This document shows positions 13,330 to 26,900 of a stretch of DNA of 64,000 nt, in pieces (the first letter of the stretch is position 1; each line of letters begins with the position of its first letter). Both the position numbers and the translations under genes were made by a program. Location of the stretch: the NCBI GenBank assembly GCA_013398055.1, contig VZRS01003951.1:124001-188000 (forward strand). The letters are read 5' to 3'. This stretch comes from Ifrita kowaldi. Lineage: Eukaryota > Chordata > Aves > Passeriformes > Cinclosomatidae. Under the pieces are notes generated by a model, which was given only the letters and a program-made list of their open reading frames with translations, ran no database searches and was not told the DNA's origin.

Positions 13330-13930
13330 TACTGATAAGAAAACATTCTAGGAAAGAAAGGCTGTGTCAACACCTTGCAGAGCAGTAAGGTACAGAGATC
13401 CCCCCCCTCCTGGCTGTGCATGAAATAGCTTAGGATCTGGAAGCAGAAGCAGAAATACCAACCTTGCACTGTGCCCGGGTTAGCTGGTGGGCTGGGAGGC
13501 AAATTGGCTTGAGACTGAATGCTCTGCTAGCAAGGCAGTGCTGCTTCTGGGATCCAGGCTTGTATCCCTGCCAAGCTCTGCTTCTTCCTCTGAGGAAGAC
13601 TGGCCCATTCAGCCCTGGGCTGGGGCTGGGCAGCACAGAGATGCTTTGTGCATGGCATTCTCCCAAAGCTCTGCAATGCCTGCAGCTACAGACCCACCTC
13701 CCCCATGGGCCACCAAACTGGGCAGTGACTGTTCACCTCTTTTCAGTCCACACTATCCTGTTTATTTCCCAGAGCAGGTGCAGATTCCCCAGGAGAGACT
13801 TAAGCCTCCTCCCATAGAAGTGGTGCATGAAACCCCAGAGACCACACAGCCCATACCATCCCTGTAGGGCCTTGTGGGTCAGGGGCTGTGCCCATCCAGC
13901 TCTGGGATTCTTCCTCATCACACACAATAT
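13330..13930. other. Intergenic, no gene seen
   Basis: Moderately GC-rich sequence between two CR1 fragments. Open frames of up to 126 codons occur but show no recognisable product. Confidence 0.4.
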
Positions 13931-13959
13931 TTATTCATTGACCAGCACAGACAACATGG

Positions 13960-14140
13960 GAACCATGCTCTGTAGGGGGATGTTTAGGTTCAGTATAAGG
14001 AAAAAGCTTTTCACTCACAGAGTGGTTGTGCACTGGAACAGGCTCTTCAGGGCAGTAGTCACAGCCCCACGCCTGGCAGAGCTCAAGAAGCCTTTGGACA
14101 ATGCTTTCAGGACATGGTGGAATTCTTGGGGTCCCAGCTC
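13960..14140 (+). mobile_element. CR1 LINE fragment, sense
   Basis: Matches the CR1 pattern in which 'gtgcactggaacaggctc' is followed by 'ggcagtagtcacagccccac' and 'aagcctttggacaatgctttcag'. Both ends are lost; the usual terminal octamer repeat is absent. Confidence 0.8.
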
Positions 14141-14309
14141 ACAGCTCCAGGCAACAGCCAATGCAGCCCTGGAGAAGAGAGCTGTTAGCAACTCATTCCC
14201 TTTTACTCAAGTAAGGAATAAGTTACATCAGCAAGATTTTTCTTTTTTAAATCTAGTAAGTGAAGTTCAGGTAGACTGCATCTCTTTTCTAATAATCTGT
14301 ATCTTTTCA

Positions 14310-14668
14310 TAGAAACAAAGAGTCCCAGAATGGTTTGGGTTGGAAGGGACCTTAAAGATCCTCTTGTTCCACTCCCCTGCCATGGGCAGGGACACCTCCC
14401 ACTATCCCAGGTTGCTCCAAGCCCCATCCAGCCTGGTCTTGGACGCTTCCAGGGATGGGGCAGCCACAGCTTCTTAGGGCAGCCTGTGCCAGGGCCTAAC
14501 CACCCTCACAGTAAAGAATTTCTTCCTAATATCCGATCTAAACCTACTCCCTGTCAGTTTGAAGTCATTCCCCCTTGTTCTATAATTCCAGGACCTTGTA
14601 GATAGTCCCTCTCCAGCTCTCTTGTAGGCTCCCTTCAGGTACTGGAAAGCCACAATTAGGTCACCCAA
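14310..14668 (-). mobile_element. CR1 LINE fragment, antisense
   Basis: Begins on the plus strand with 'cagaatggtttgggttgga' and continues through 'tgccatgggcagggacacc', 'ttccagggatggggcagcc' and 'cagtaaagaatttcttcc'. The 3' end of the element is therefore at the left. About 360 bp, well preserved, opposite in orientation to the CR1 copy 170 bp to its left. Confidence 0.9.
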
Positions 14669-14689
14669 TATATTTTAAAAGCTTTACTG

Positions 14690-17600
14690 TCATAAATACA
14701 GCAGTGATCAGGGTCAGACAGAACACACTGGAATCAGCATAGACCTTTCAAAAAGTGCCAGAAACAATACTGCTTCTGGCTTTGTAGCTGTTCATAGCAC
14801 AGGACCAGCACTGCAGTCCATTTCATGACTAAACCTTGCTCTCCATAAGTAGTTTAAAGCAACAGAAAAGGCAGCAATGAAATCCACTCTTCATCGAGAG
14901 GTGACTCTTGCTCTGCTCCCTCCCCATTTCAGGGATTTACAGTTCAGCTGCCTCCAGGGTTTGTTTCCCTCAATTCTACTTTCTGACAACTATCACCAAA
15001 CCCAGTCAGAACTGTGCTTTTGTTTTGCACTGCCTTCTCCAATTCTCTTCTAAAAATGGTCATGCTTTTGCTTTTCTAGTCACACAGGAATCAAAAAGCT
15101 GTTTCAAACCCAGCGTGTTTGTCTCAGCACAACGTCCCACGGATAAAACGTGTGCCTACTTTGCATGTCAATCTTCATTACTTTCTTTACTTCAATCAGA
15201 CACAGAAAAACAATCATGAGACACTCAGCGGATTTTTTTTTCCTCAGTACTTTTTCAGGATGCTGGCATTCCTTTGGCTGCCAAGGAAGATATTCCCTGG
15301 TTCCGCAGTCTCCATAGGCAGCAAGCAGCCGAGCTCCCATGCTGCACTGTTTGTGTGACAGACTGCGTTTGCACGGTGAGATTCAATCCTGTCTGCTTTT
15401 AGGGACATCCTTTCTTTTTGAAAACTTGGGAACAAAGTTTTACATTATCAAAGGTTTGGTGTTTTGTGTTTTTCTCCCCAATTAGTGGAGCACAAGCTGC
15501 ATGTAGCCAGAATCTGTGGTGACTATAAATTCCAGCCGCTTCCCTGGTAAGCACAGTGGTAGGACACTACTGAGGCAGTTAAACATGGAAAAATGGAAGC
15601 TTTCAGAACCTCCATTTTCCTGTCATACCCAGAGCCAGCCTTGCCCCTTTTTCATCCTCCCGTTCCGTTTTGTATCACCACCTCCACTGCTGACAGTCCT
15701 CTTTTCAATGGGAATATCACAGCTGCAGCCACTGCCAGAATCTCTTGGCAAAGGAGCTGCTCTCTGAGTCAGAGCCTAATGCCATTACAAGGTCTGCAAC
15801 AGCTGCAGCAGTCAGACATCTGCAAGTCATTTGAGCATTTTATGATGAATAAAAACTATCCATTACATAGACCTATACATTATATATTAACCCTAATACT
15901 TATTCAGTTACACTAACAATAACCTTTTCCCTTTGCATGCTGTAAACTTCTTTGGCTTCAGCACATGTTAACAGAGATACTCAGCTCCGGTCTGGTGGAG
16001 CAGTCCCTGTGTACATATTACCTAACTTTTCTACCTATTTAACCATGAAATGATGGAAAGAAAGAAAGAAAGTGAATGCAAAGCTATAAAAACTCCTACC
16101 ATACATAAGGAAACCATTTTTATATAATTACATGAGACTGCATACAAATGGAGGATACAAAACAATGAGAAATGCAGAGGAAGAATGAGAACATGGACTC
16201 AAAATGCATAGGGAAGAGATCTGATTATGATATGCACAGATCTCAGACCCATCCAGATGTCTCCAGCCAGCAACCTGATCCTCAACACCACAGCCACCAC
16301 TTGAAATCTAAAAAATCAGAATACCAAAGACAGGAGCAAGCCTTATGGAAAAAGAAACTTGAGTTGCAAGTAGTTAAAATCCTTTAAAATAATAATGACA
16401 ATAAAGAAACATAAATGTGGTTTCATGAAGGAAATATATCCATGGCCACAAATTATGAAGTCAGCCCTCCAGGACATTACATTCCTCAAGCAACCTGCTG
16501 AGCCCCCTCCACATAAATAGGTGTAAAATACACTCACCGGCTGGGTGACTTCAGGGATGGAGCCCCATGTGTGATTCCCTGCCACTGAGTCCTCTACATA
16601 TGTGCACTTTACAACACTAAATGCAAACTGGGCAAGACATACCAAGACATACCTCTCCCTGAGTTTCACCATTAGAGTTTTAAAGAGACAAGGCGAAAGC
16701 CTGGCATGACAGGAATTACCATAAACTTTCCATGAGATTCATCCAGAGCCAGAATTCTCCTAGCAATCCATATGCATGTCAATATGATTTCATGTTTGTT
16801 CATTTGTATCATTTGCAAACTCTTTGGATTCTCAGAAACACACCCCTACTGCTTCCCCTTCCCTTTTACTCTGTATTTCATGTGGCAGTTTGGTGCCCAT
16901 CATAACACCAGCATTGCTTTGGAAACAGAATGTCAATTAACTTCCACTTTGACACCAAGTTAAATGTGTGCATTAATAAACTGGAGAACAGTGTAGTTTT
17001 AAGTAAGAATCAACCATTAGAATTGCCTGACAGTTAGAAAAGTGACTTTTAGGAAATGTTTTCTTGAGTTGATCTGCTTCCTCTGTGCAGTCAGAGGCCA
17101 AACTGTTTATTTTACTGGCAATCCATCTTTATTGCTTGTGTTGGCTTTAATGTTTCCATTCAGACAATCCACACATTAAATATGAGAAAGGCCTAATATC
17201 CTAAAATCCTAATAAGTTTACAAACCATTCATTTAAAGGGGATTCAAAGGGAGTCCAGCAGAGTTCTTTTTTTTTAAGGGTCAGAAAAACAGTACATTTC
17301 AAGGATGAAAACCCACTTTGCCTCTGACAGATGGAACACTTTACTCGACGTGACCAAATCCCCGCCATGAATTTGTGGAGCACCTACCTCCCACAAAATA
17401 AAAAAAAAAAAGGAAAAGAAAGGGAAAATCGTGGCCCTTCTGATGGCAAAGATAACTCACCCAGCGTGACGTGACGCAATGATGCCTTTCTAAGTCAGCA
17501 GCCAGCCAGCTGACTCCCTGCTGCTGCTCCTGCTTTTCCCATGCTCTGGAGGAGAGGAGCTGGAGCAGCCAGGCCACTTGCACAGCCGCTGTCAAGTCAA

Positions 17601-20370
17601 AGGGCAAGAGCAAAGCTTAGAATAAACACGTTGTTTTCACCCGCTCGCTTGAAGTGCTGCCAAATCTCTTAACATTAGCACACATAAATCGGCGAGGATC
17701 ACGGAGCCCGAGGCCCAAGCAGCAGCTGGAATCTTGTAGCTGTTACCTGCAATCTTAACGTCCCAAAAACCAGCTTCCCCATTCCTCGAGGCTACGTGGA
17801 AAATCTCAAAAAACACAATCATAAAAGTGCAGCCAACACCAAGGAAAAGAACCCCCAATTATTTCTTTCTTCGGTTCTCTTTTTTTATAGTCATCTCAAA
17901 TTTGCAGCGATAGAAGCAGAGGGGGGAGGAATGGGGTGTCCTTTTGGAGATCTTTAAAGATGCTGGTTTCCCAAGACTGTGCAGAAGAAAGCAGCCATTG
18001 ATTCTAGGGATAAATCCTGAAGTTATTCAGAGGGGAGGAAGTCTATGAAGATAAGCAGCTCTGGGCCCAGCAGTAAAAACCAAACAGCAGGAGTTGAGCA
18101 GCTGGAGGAAGGGTAGACTGGTCGATTTTTCTGAGTCCAGTGGTGACCTTCAAGAGGCAGGAGTGGGGCAGAGTAGTGAAGCTCCTTCCCTGAACTCCAA
18201 AATTCAACAGATTTGAAATGATTCTTCAGCAAGGACTTGAGAGAAAAAGCTCCTTCTCCACATTCAGCTGCCAAGAGAAAAGGAGTTGAGAAACACCGAC
18301 TTCTTATGGCTAACGGGAGGGTGATATAAAAGATGGAGTCCATTGACTGGTGTCCAGAGACAACAACCTGGTATGAATTCCAGCACCATTCCACTTCCCA
18401 GCAGCTGGATTTCTCACCAGGGTGGATTGCTGGTTTTGGACACCTACCCATTTTTTCCTGTCTGTTAACAGTCTTCCACTAGTAAGTATTTGGAACAGTT
18501 GTAAAGCTTTTTTTGTATCTCAACGGCCTTGCCATTGCCTGAATGCAGTTTCAAAATCTCTGGCATTTCTGCCCAGCCTATCTGAAGTGTATTTTTGTCA
18601 CGCTGTTAATAAGCACTGCATCTCCTGGGAGAACCTCAGCTAGCTCGGAGCTCTTAAACCATGTGCGACCCCGAGACAGAAGTTGTAAGAAAAAATCTTT
18701 CCCATTTGTTACTAGTTTTTATTCTGGGTTGCTTGCTAAATGGATGTGATGTACAAAGAGAAAGCTGGGACCACTAACTCCTCATCTATAAAGCAAGGAT
18801 GAGAACCTAAGGAATTATGCAACTTGCCAGGCAGCCAGAGGTCTCACAAATGATCCAGTCCAACACCTGAGTCATTAAGGACCATCCTTGCTCTCAGTTC
18901 CTGCATTTGCCTTCTGTATTCCATATTCTGAGTTTCTTTCCAGCTCCCCTCACATTTCTCCCAATCCTCAAACTATAGGATGCAGCTCACTTTTAGGAAT
19001 ACCCCAGGAGAGTTTGGGAAACATCCGTACAGTTTACAATGGCTTTGTCTGGCATGATTTTAAACTAAATAAAAAAAGCATGGGAGATGCCTTTTGGAAA
19101 AGGAGCACCTGGAAATGAGCAGTGGAAGCACGGAGGGGTGGTGCTCTCAGGTCCCTTTCCAAGCCTCCAGGGAACTGTAATTCTTGCTCCCTTCTTTGAG
19201 GCACGACATGAGCATTTGTGTAGCATAAGGTGTGTTGTGGCTTGCATGTTCCCTCTCCCCTACCAGAAAAATGCTGTCACATTTTAGGAACCAAGTGGCC
19301 AAATGGAATAGCAAGAGCACCTCACTATCATGGACAGACGTGGGACAGGAACAGAAAATGAAGCAAAATCTCAACCAACAAAAAAAGAGAAAGCATAAAT
19401 AATCTACATTAGCTCATTTTTTTTTTGCATTACTGCTGTAGGAACTGTCTGTTTGGGAAGGGGCATTGCCATTTGAACCACACTGCAGACTGGAGTGACA
19501 AAAACAACCCCACTAAGAATTTTAGGCATTGGTTTTAACTCAGACACATGGCATGGGCTCTGTGAGTGTTAGAAGTGAAAATGCATATGGGCTGTATTCT
19601 GTGATGCTACAGATTTACAGAAACATGTTCCTGTCAATCTGTTTTGTAGTTAAAAGTTTGTAAAGAGGGCAGGAGAGACCAGAATAAATTCTGAGATTTG
19701 ACCCACTGACTCCACACACTGAGCCAAAGTTTTTGGGACATTTCATTATAAACACATTTACTTAAGCTTATGTCCCTAACTATGCATTAATACAGTCTTT
19801 TCTGCCCCTAAAGTGCCACATATCCAAGACTTCCAGAGGTGGGTATGAATGTGCAGGTGTAATTGAATGTGCGTAGGCAAAAACAAAAAAAGGAGAGCTC
19901 AAAAATATTTGTAGATTGTATTAGGAGTGATCCTGAGCTGAACACTAAGGATAATATCTAAGCACTGAAACCACAGAGTCATAGAAGAAAGTATTTACAA
20001 TTCCATTAAATAGAACCACATGAGAGGAGAAGGATGATTTGGAAACTTGATGGGATATTTTGCTTAAAATCCTAAGAGTTTAATTAATATTACGCAGAGT
20101 TTAGAGGAGTTTCTCTAAAAGGATAAAGTAAAAACAAACAAGCAAAACTACAGCACAAAACCACCCTGGTTATGGAGTCACTTGGCTGTTACAGAAGTAA
20201 CCTGGCCTGAAGGGGGACAATAAGGGGGACATTATTGATGTCCCAATTACCTTCAATTACCTCCTTGGAGGGTACAGGAAGGACAAAGCCAGGCTTGTCA
20301 GAAGCGTGGAGTAAGGATCAGTGTCAGGAAACAAAAAATTCCAATTAGACAACAGGTAAAGCTTTTTTGT
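14690..20370. other. Intergenic stretch with a local CpG-bearing patch
   Basis: No gene is supported. Around 17.33-17.8 kb the sequence becomes richer in GC and CpG than its surroundings and carries CREB/ATF-like and C/EBP-like motifs; this is described as a finding. The rest is AT-rich with no recognisable element. Confidence 0.45.
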
Positions 20371-20389
20371 TTGTCGTTTAAAACACAAG

Positions 20390-20580
20390 GGTGTCCAAAT
20401 GCTGGAGAAGATGACCAGAGGGCCTGTAGGGTCTCCATCCTTCAGTATATTCAGAACTCACCTGGACAAGGTCCAGGGCAACCTGATCTAATTGCACCTG
20501 CTGCAGAGCAGAGGACTGATCATCTCAGGACTTCCCTTCCAATGTCAGTTTGCACAACTCTGATGTTATGATGCTACACA
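20390..20580 (+). mobile_element. Diverged CR1 LINE 3' fragment
   Basis: The order of segments resembling 'atattcagaactcacctgga', 'gggcaacctgatcta' and 'ggacttcccttccaatgtcag' matches the CR1 3' end in sense orientation, but with many substitutions and short indels. It ends near a degenerate 'ctgatgttatgatgc' tail. Confidence 0.65.
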
Positions 20581-20589
20581 GGATACTGG

Positions 20590-23500
20590 GAGTGTGTTTT
20601 CTGCTCACTCTCTGCACACCAGCCATTGACTGGACCCACCAGGAATTCAAACTGTTTGGAACAGACAAGCAGTGCACCATAATGGCATCTCTTGTGGTGA
20701 TAGAAAGGAGCTGGGGCAGGTTTCTAGGGCTTACTGGATGCGTTCTGATCGTTGAACATTGGAGATGTACTGTGGAAGATCTGTCAGTGCACTCAGTTAA
20801 AAGCCTAATTTCCCAAATTTGAAAGAAAACTTGAAGAGATCCTTAACAGATTTCAGTTCTTATCATGACTGGAGGCCACAGGAAGCACCAGAAGGACCAA
20901 AAAAGTCTTGAACTGGTAATATCTAAGGTGACCACCACAAACTCTGTTTCAGTACCACTTCTGGACCTTGGATTAGTGAGTTTCCAGTGGCCATCCAGAA
21001 CCTTCTGGGTTCAAAATTACTTTGAAAGATCTAAGTGTGAGAAAATTATGAAAAGCAATTTTCTTAGCAGTTTGCTACACTTAAAAAAAAAAGACAGAAA
21101 ATTTAAAAACCATTCCCTTTGACAAGGAAAGTGGTTGCTTCATCTTTGCAGTGAGAGGTTAGTGAATTCCACTTTCCAGATCTTCTTGTACTCCCCCAGT
21201 AATGCAATTTGCATTGAAAACCCCACTTCTGAACTGTATGCTGGATCTGAACAGCTGGTTTTCACAGTAACTAAGCTGAGACTTAATTTCTTTCACATTC
21301 GAGGTTTTCCAGGAATTGTGTTAGTATCCTGGATTATACATTCTTCCAAACAAGGTCCCTGACTTATCTGACAAGTGCCTAGCACAGCAAGACAAAGTTA
21401 CTAACGTTACAGAATTTGAGTGTATCGTGTCACATCCTGCTTGAAATTTAAATGTTAGCATATGACTCAAACACAGCAACATCTGGTAATAGCCAAGGAC
21501 AAAAAAATGAAGCCTTTTTCATTGAAGTCCAGGAAAACACCACAGTGGGAAAAAGTCTTGGTGCCTTCCTTGCATTATCTGCCCTTCCCAGAGCAGACCG
21601 GTTCGCTGAGCAGGGCAAACCTAAGCCTGGCACCACAAGAGTTTTGAAGTTATTTGACTTCCAGCTTCAGTTCAGAGGTGCAGAAGCATCACCAGAAGAC
21701 ACCAAGGCAGAATTACATGGATAGAAAAGGCATCCACCATTAATTTTTGCTGTGATCATGAAACAAGGGTAGCAAAACGCCCGTCCCAGGACCAGATTAG
21801 AACCTTAGTTAGAAATGCAGCTGAGCAGAGGGTGGGAGCTGATTGAAAGCAAGATACATTTCTACCTCAACCCACTCCTCCTGGGCTGATTCAGTCCCTG
21901 TTTAGAACACCAACCCTCCTGAGAAATAAAAAGGGCACGAGGTGAGCAAGTCTGACTCCCAACAGCCACCAGTGACAGCTACCGTGGGTAGGCTGAGTAA
22001 ATACACGTTTCACTTTTACTGCTTAGAGTCTGACAATTCACAGCCTCCTTCTGTAATCACAGAGCAGCTCAGAGCACAGTTCAGCACCAGTGCAGCTCTG
22101 AGCTGTGGGGCTCAGGTTACTACATGGAGTCTCAGGTAATAACAAATCACAGCAGCTTTACTGGGGCCCTCCTATGGGCCCTTCATAAAGGAAGACCCCG
22201 ATTCTTTCATGTTTTTAATGTTAGCAGCAAATTTCTCTCCCTTTTACAAGTACAGTGTACATGGGACCATTGGTGTCTCCAAGTGACTTTCTGCTCTTTA
22301 TTCCTCAGCACGTGGATTTATACATTAACAGATTTCTAAATTTCAGTTGGAGTCACTAACATGCTCTTTATTTTTTACAGGACAATAAAATTGCTTGCCA
22401 GGGGTTTCTGACTTAAAATTCTACACAGCAAATTGATGTAGGCCTCTTGATCCTTCTTACCACATTTTTGCCAAGTTAGAGCATAAAATATCTGCTCTAC
22501 TAATTGCACCCAGGGATTCACATCCAATATCCAGATAGACTCCTAAAGCTGACTCTGTTTTCCCTTTGATCTTTCCTGGTCTGTTGCTTGAAAGAATACA
22601 GACAGGTGATGGAAAATGCTGGAGTTATTGCAAGAACTGCTTAAAGGCCAATTAACTCCAAAAAACCCCAAAATGAACAAGAAGCCAAAATGGAACTAAA
22701 CCCACAACAGCTGGCAGCCATCAAGGCCATTTTCCCAGAAGGCAGAAGACTGTTACTAATAGGATGGAAATACAAAATTTACTGAGACCAACTGTAACTG
22801 CTGATAACGTGTATTGAGAAGTGCCTCATGGCTCACATTTTCTGCAGAGCAAGACTGAGGCTGGACAGCAATTTTAACTTTTAGTGGGGGGAAAAAAGAA
22901 GTGAGAAATGAAACATACTCCCAGCAATTAGTACCAGGAGCTGGTTTTACTCTTATGATATTTTCATCACATTTAAAAATAACATTCAAGTGTTTCTATC
23001 CATAGAAATAGGTTTTTTTCCTCAGAGTTTAATCAACACAGTGAAGTCCATTAGGAAGTGCCCACTGAGATTCTCTTACATTTTAAATTATTTCAATTAC
23101 TGCAGAACCTGGATGCTGGAGCCCCCAACAGATGATTAAATAAAATTGTATGTTCTGTTCTCCCTTTACAAGAGCAGAGGTTTTGAGATGTTTCAATCAC
23201 ATTACATAAACCTGCATTCCTCCACTAACACAAAACATTCACTCTTGCCACAGGAGACAAATACTTCTTGTGCTGCTCCCAGCCAATGATTTTAACTCCC
23301 AAATCCAGAATAAACAGAACCTCTTCAGAGCTGGGAACATGTTTGTGTGCAAGGAGCACAGCCCACTGCAGTACAGTGACAACACCACCAAATTAAACCA
23401 TGGCTCATACTCCACAGGCAGTTGAATCTCAAGGGATTCTTTGACATGGTCCTGTAAGAATGGTCAGTATCAACAGCTGGGAGACACTGAAAAGTGAGGA

Positions 23501-23640
23501 CTTTTTTACACTGTCACCAAATAATACATATGGAGAGGTAGAAAAAATATTTTTATTCAGTGATGATTCATTTGCAGTTCGCTCATAAAAGCCAAGAAGT
23601 GAGGGACCCCAAGAGCCAGGAAGAACTGTTCAAAAGCCCA
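20590..23640. other. Intergenic stretch, no gene seen
   Basis: AT-rich sequence downstream of the NDUFV3 polyadenylation signals. No exon or recognisable repeat supported. Confidence 0.45.
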
Positions 23641-23652
23641 AGTTATTATGCC

Positions 23653-23665
23653 TTTATTATTTATT
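23653..23665 (-). terminator. NDUFV3: NDUFV3 polyadenylation signals
   Basis: Two AATAAA hexamers on the minus strand (23660-23665 and 23653-23658) lie about 90 nt beyond the NDUFV3 stop codon, with an AT-rich tract downstream. The position fits a short 3' UTR. Confidence 0.7.
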
Positions 23666-23753
23666 ATTTGATTTAAATTATACAGATGAAGCAACAATGC
23701 TAAATAGAACAATTCATCATCTTGCCTGGGTGCTTGTTATAAATGTGGTTCTT

Positions 23754-23911
23754 TCAGTGCCTTGGTGATGGTCTTCCAGAGGATGGCTGAGGCTGCCTGT
23801 ACTTTGAGAGGACAGCAATATAATCATGAAAGGTGTAAGTGTGATACTCGTGGTGCTGCAGGTTCTTGTAGGTGGAATTGTCAAACTCCTCTCGAGCAGG
23901 CGCCGTGGTCT
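23754..23911 (-). CDS. NDUFV3: NDUFV3 coding exon 4 (conserved C-terminus)
   Basis: 158 bp after acceptor TTTTCACAG; two bases complete the split codon, then 51 residues and TGA. Contains EEFDNSTYKNLQHHEYHTYT and ends SSGRPSPRH, almost the same as in mammals. This is the part shared by both isoforms and the part that binds the complex I N-module. The longer overlapping open frame on the same strand (23717-23992) is a different reading frame and is not coding. Confidence 0.95.
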
Positions 23912-26900
23912 CTGTGAAAACAAACAGTAACTGGTGACTACGAGGATGCTACACCAGAGGACGATGTTTTTAAGCACTGAGTCAGCCTTCATAAACTGTC
24001 AGACCCCTCATCCAGTCAACATTTGAAAGAAAGAAAAGTCAGCAACAACAACAAAAGCAGAAGTTTCCTAAGCCCAGCTGGTGCCTCATCTGGGCCTGAA
24101 GCAGCGCATTACTGTGCAGTGGGGAACAGGGATCAGTACGAGGCATCTCATACAGCGCAGGTTTTAAACCCAAACTACCACCTAATGCTGGGGGTGCACA
24201 GGGCAGAACACTCCATTTATCTTTGGAAGACATATGTCTGCATTTCCTGGCTTTCTCACAGTTGCCTTGGTTTTCATTCCAGCCAGAACAGTAGGTGACA
24301 TTCTTAGCAAACCAGGAGGGGCAAAGGAGCAGTACAAATGATGCATCATCCTGTCAGACCACGAGATACAGCTCTTAGAGCTACTTTACAGATTGAATCT
24401 TTGCCATGGGGAGAAGTGATGGAATTAGCAAGATCTTCACAATTTAATTTCAGTGTGGTTATACCAAACAGTAATGTAACAAGAGCCTTTGATTTAAATT
24501 TCTTTTCTTGTAAGTATAATCTTCTAAACTTTCTATTAGCTCTACTCCAAAAAAGAACAACCCAATAAAGTTATTCAGAACTCTGTACTTCATGTTAAAG
24601 CAAACATTAATTCTTGTGCTTTTAGAATATTATGCAAATCTAGGCAGTGTCATTTACATAAAAGGTTCCTGTTACAGGCTGATTTTACAACAAAGGAAAT
24701 TGCAAGAAATAAAACTTTACTCCCAATATTAATTTATTCTTGTATACCCAGAGTTTTAACAATAGAAGAAGACACACAATGTAGTGAAAAGCTTTGTCAT
24801 ATAAATTTGTATGTGGTGGTTCACGTTAGACTGTATTAAGCCCTTTCTGTAATAGGTCCACCTAAAATAAAAACACAAGAACTGGAACACCAGGATCTCC
24901 CTTTACTTATGACATAATTACTGCAGTGTGAAGCTATCAGATTAAGAGAAATATCCACAGCATTTAGCAAGGCTTGCTTATAAACTTCAAGGTAGTAAGT
25001 CATGGTTTCAGCAAAACAGGACAGGAAATATCCCTGTGCCCACTGCTCAGTTCCTCCTGACACAGCTCATAGGAGACAACACCACAGAGAGAAGAGCCAG
25101 ATGATGCTCTTTGCTCCAAAGAGCCCCAAGAACAGCCAAGTGGAGGCAGGAGTACACTCAACCTGCAAGAGACAGTTGTTCCAAATTTGGAGACAGATGT
25201 GCAGGAAGGAAAGCAGATGGAGACTCATTTTTCCTGCCCAAATACACTGCACTTGGCTTCTCGAAGGCAAAATTTATTCCTGAGTTCATCCTGCCCACAT
25301 TTCATCCTTCGTCTCTGCTTTGTCTCTTAGAGAGCAAGCACTTCACGGGATGTTCTTCCAAAATTAATCACAGGCCTATTTCTGAGTTAGCAGCTACAAC
25401 TTTGCTCCTCACTCAGCAGTTCAAGTCAGCAAGTTTTGCTGACTGCTCTACAAAGGGATGACATCACCTGAACATCCAGGTTTGTACCAAGAAAATTCCT
25501 TTTACATCTTCTGTGTGGCTGCTGCAGAGTTTGCAGACAAAAGGGCACAGGGGCCGGACAGAAGTAGGAATTACAGGTGGTACAGTCAGCTCTGAATGTC
25601 AAGAAAACAAGGAAACAAGGAAAAACAGTGGCTGTTCTCAAAGAAGGAAGAGAGAACAAGATACATCTGGAGACACCAGACAAAAATAATGTTTGAGCAT
25701 GTAGAACTCCACTGCGGATGAATGGTGAGAAAAGCATCATCTGTAGATAAAAACAAAGAGCCCTTCACAAATTTTTGTTATTTTTTAAAGAAAGCTTATG
25801 CTGTTGACTGCAAGGAACAAGCAAATCAAAATTATCACTTGCAAACAGTGCTGCATTTTGTTATTTGAACTGCAGAATCATTTAGGTTGGAAAAGATCTC
25901 CAAGATCATCAAGTCCAACCTTTGGCTGATCACCACCTTGTCAAATGGACCACAGCACAGAGTGCTACTTCCAGTCATTTGAGTTGCCATCAGGGAAGAA
26001 GGCAAGGAAATAGATGAAATTATGAGCCAACCAACCCCTCAAACAGAAGGCAGGTCTTTTACTCAGCACCATCTCCTAGAAGCTGACGTACAAATGCAAT
26101 TATTTTGTCATTTAACCTGGTCAGACACTTCAGAGTCACAGAATGGTTGAGGTTGGAAGACACCTCTGTAGGTCAGCTGGTCCAACCCCAAATGCTCAAG
26201 CAAGGTCAGCTACAGCAGGAGGCCCAGGACCCTGTCCAGACAGCTTTTGAGCGTCCCCAAGGATGGAGACCCCACCACCTCACTGTGCAACCTGTGCAGT
26301 GCTCCATCACTCACAGTAAAAAGAGTTCACTGATGTTCAGGCAAAACCCTTGTGTTTCAGTTTGTACCCACTGCTTCTTGTCCCATCACTGTGTACCACT
26401 AAAAAACATTATCTCTGTCTTCTCTGCACTCGCCTTCTGTTATTTCCACACAGTGATGATGATCTGTCTGAACCTTCTCTTTTCTGGGCTGAACAGTCCC
26501 AGCTCTCTCAGCCTTTCTTCACAGGAGAGATACTCCAGTCCCTCCGTCATTTCAGTGGCACTTTGCTGGACTCTGTCAAGCAGCTCCACATCTCCCTTGC
26601 ACTGGGGAGCCCCAGACTGAACATTGCAGCCCGGGCACACCTCACCAGGGGAGGAGCTGCAGCTCCCTCAGCCTGCTCCTCCCAGGTAACCCTCGGTGGC
26701 CTTTGCTGCAAGGGCACATTGCTGGCTCACGTTCAGTTTGCTGCTCCCTTGGCTCCCAGGGCCTTTCCTGAAGAATGATATCCAAGCAGCTTTACAATTA
26801 TGCTGCTTTTACTTCCAAGCAGGCAAATTCTTTAATTCAAAGTAGCAACGAGAAGAGGGGTGTCAAGAATGGCAGATTTATACTGCCTAAGATGAAAGGC

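Noticed and set aside
23717..23992. 91-codon minus-strand frame over NDUFV3 exon 4
   Set aside because: Wrong reading frame; the real exon frame gives the conserved NDUFV3 C-terminus and stops at 23754.
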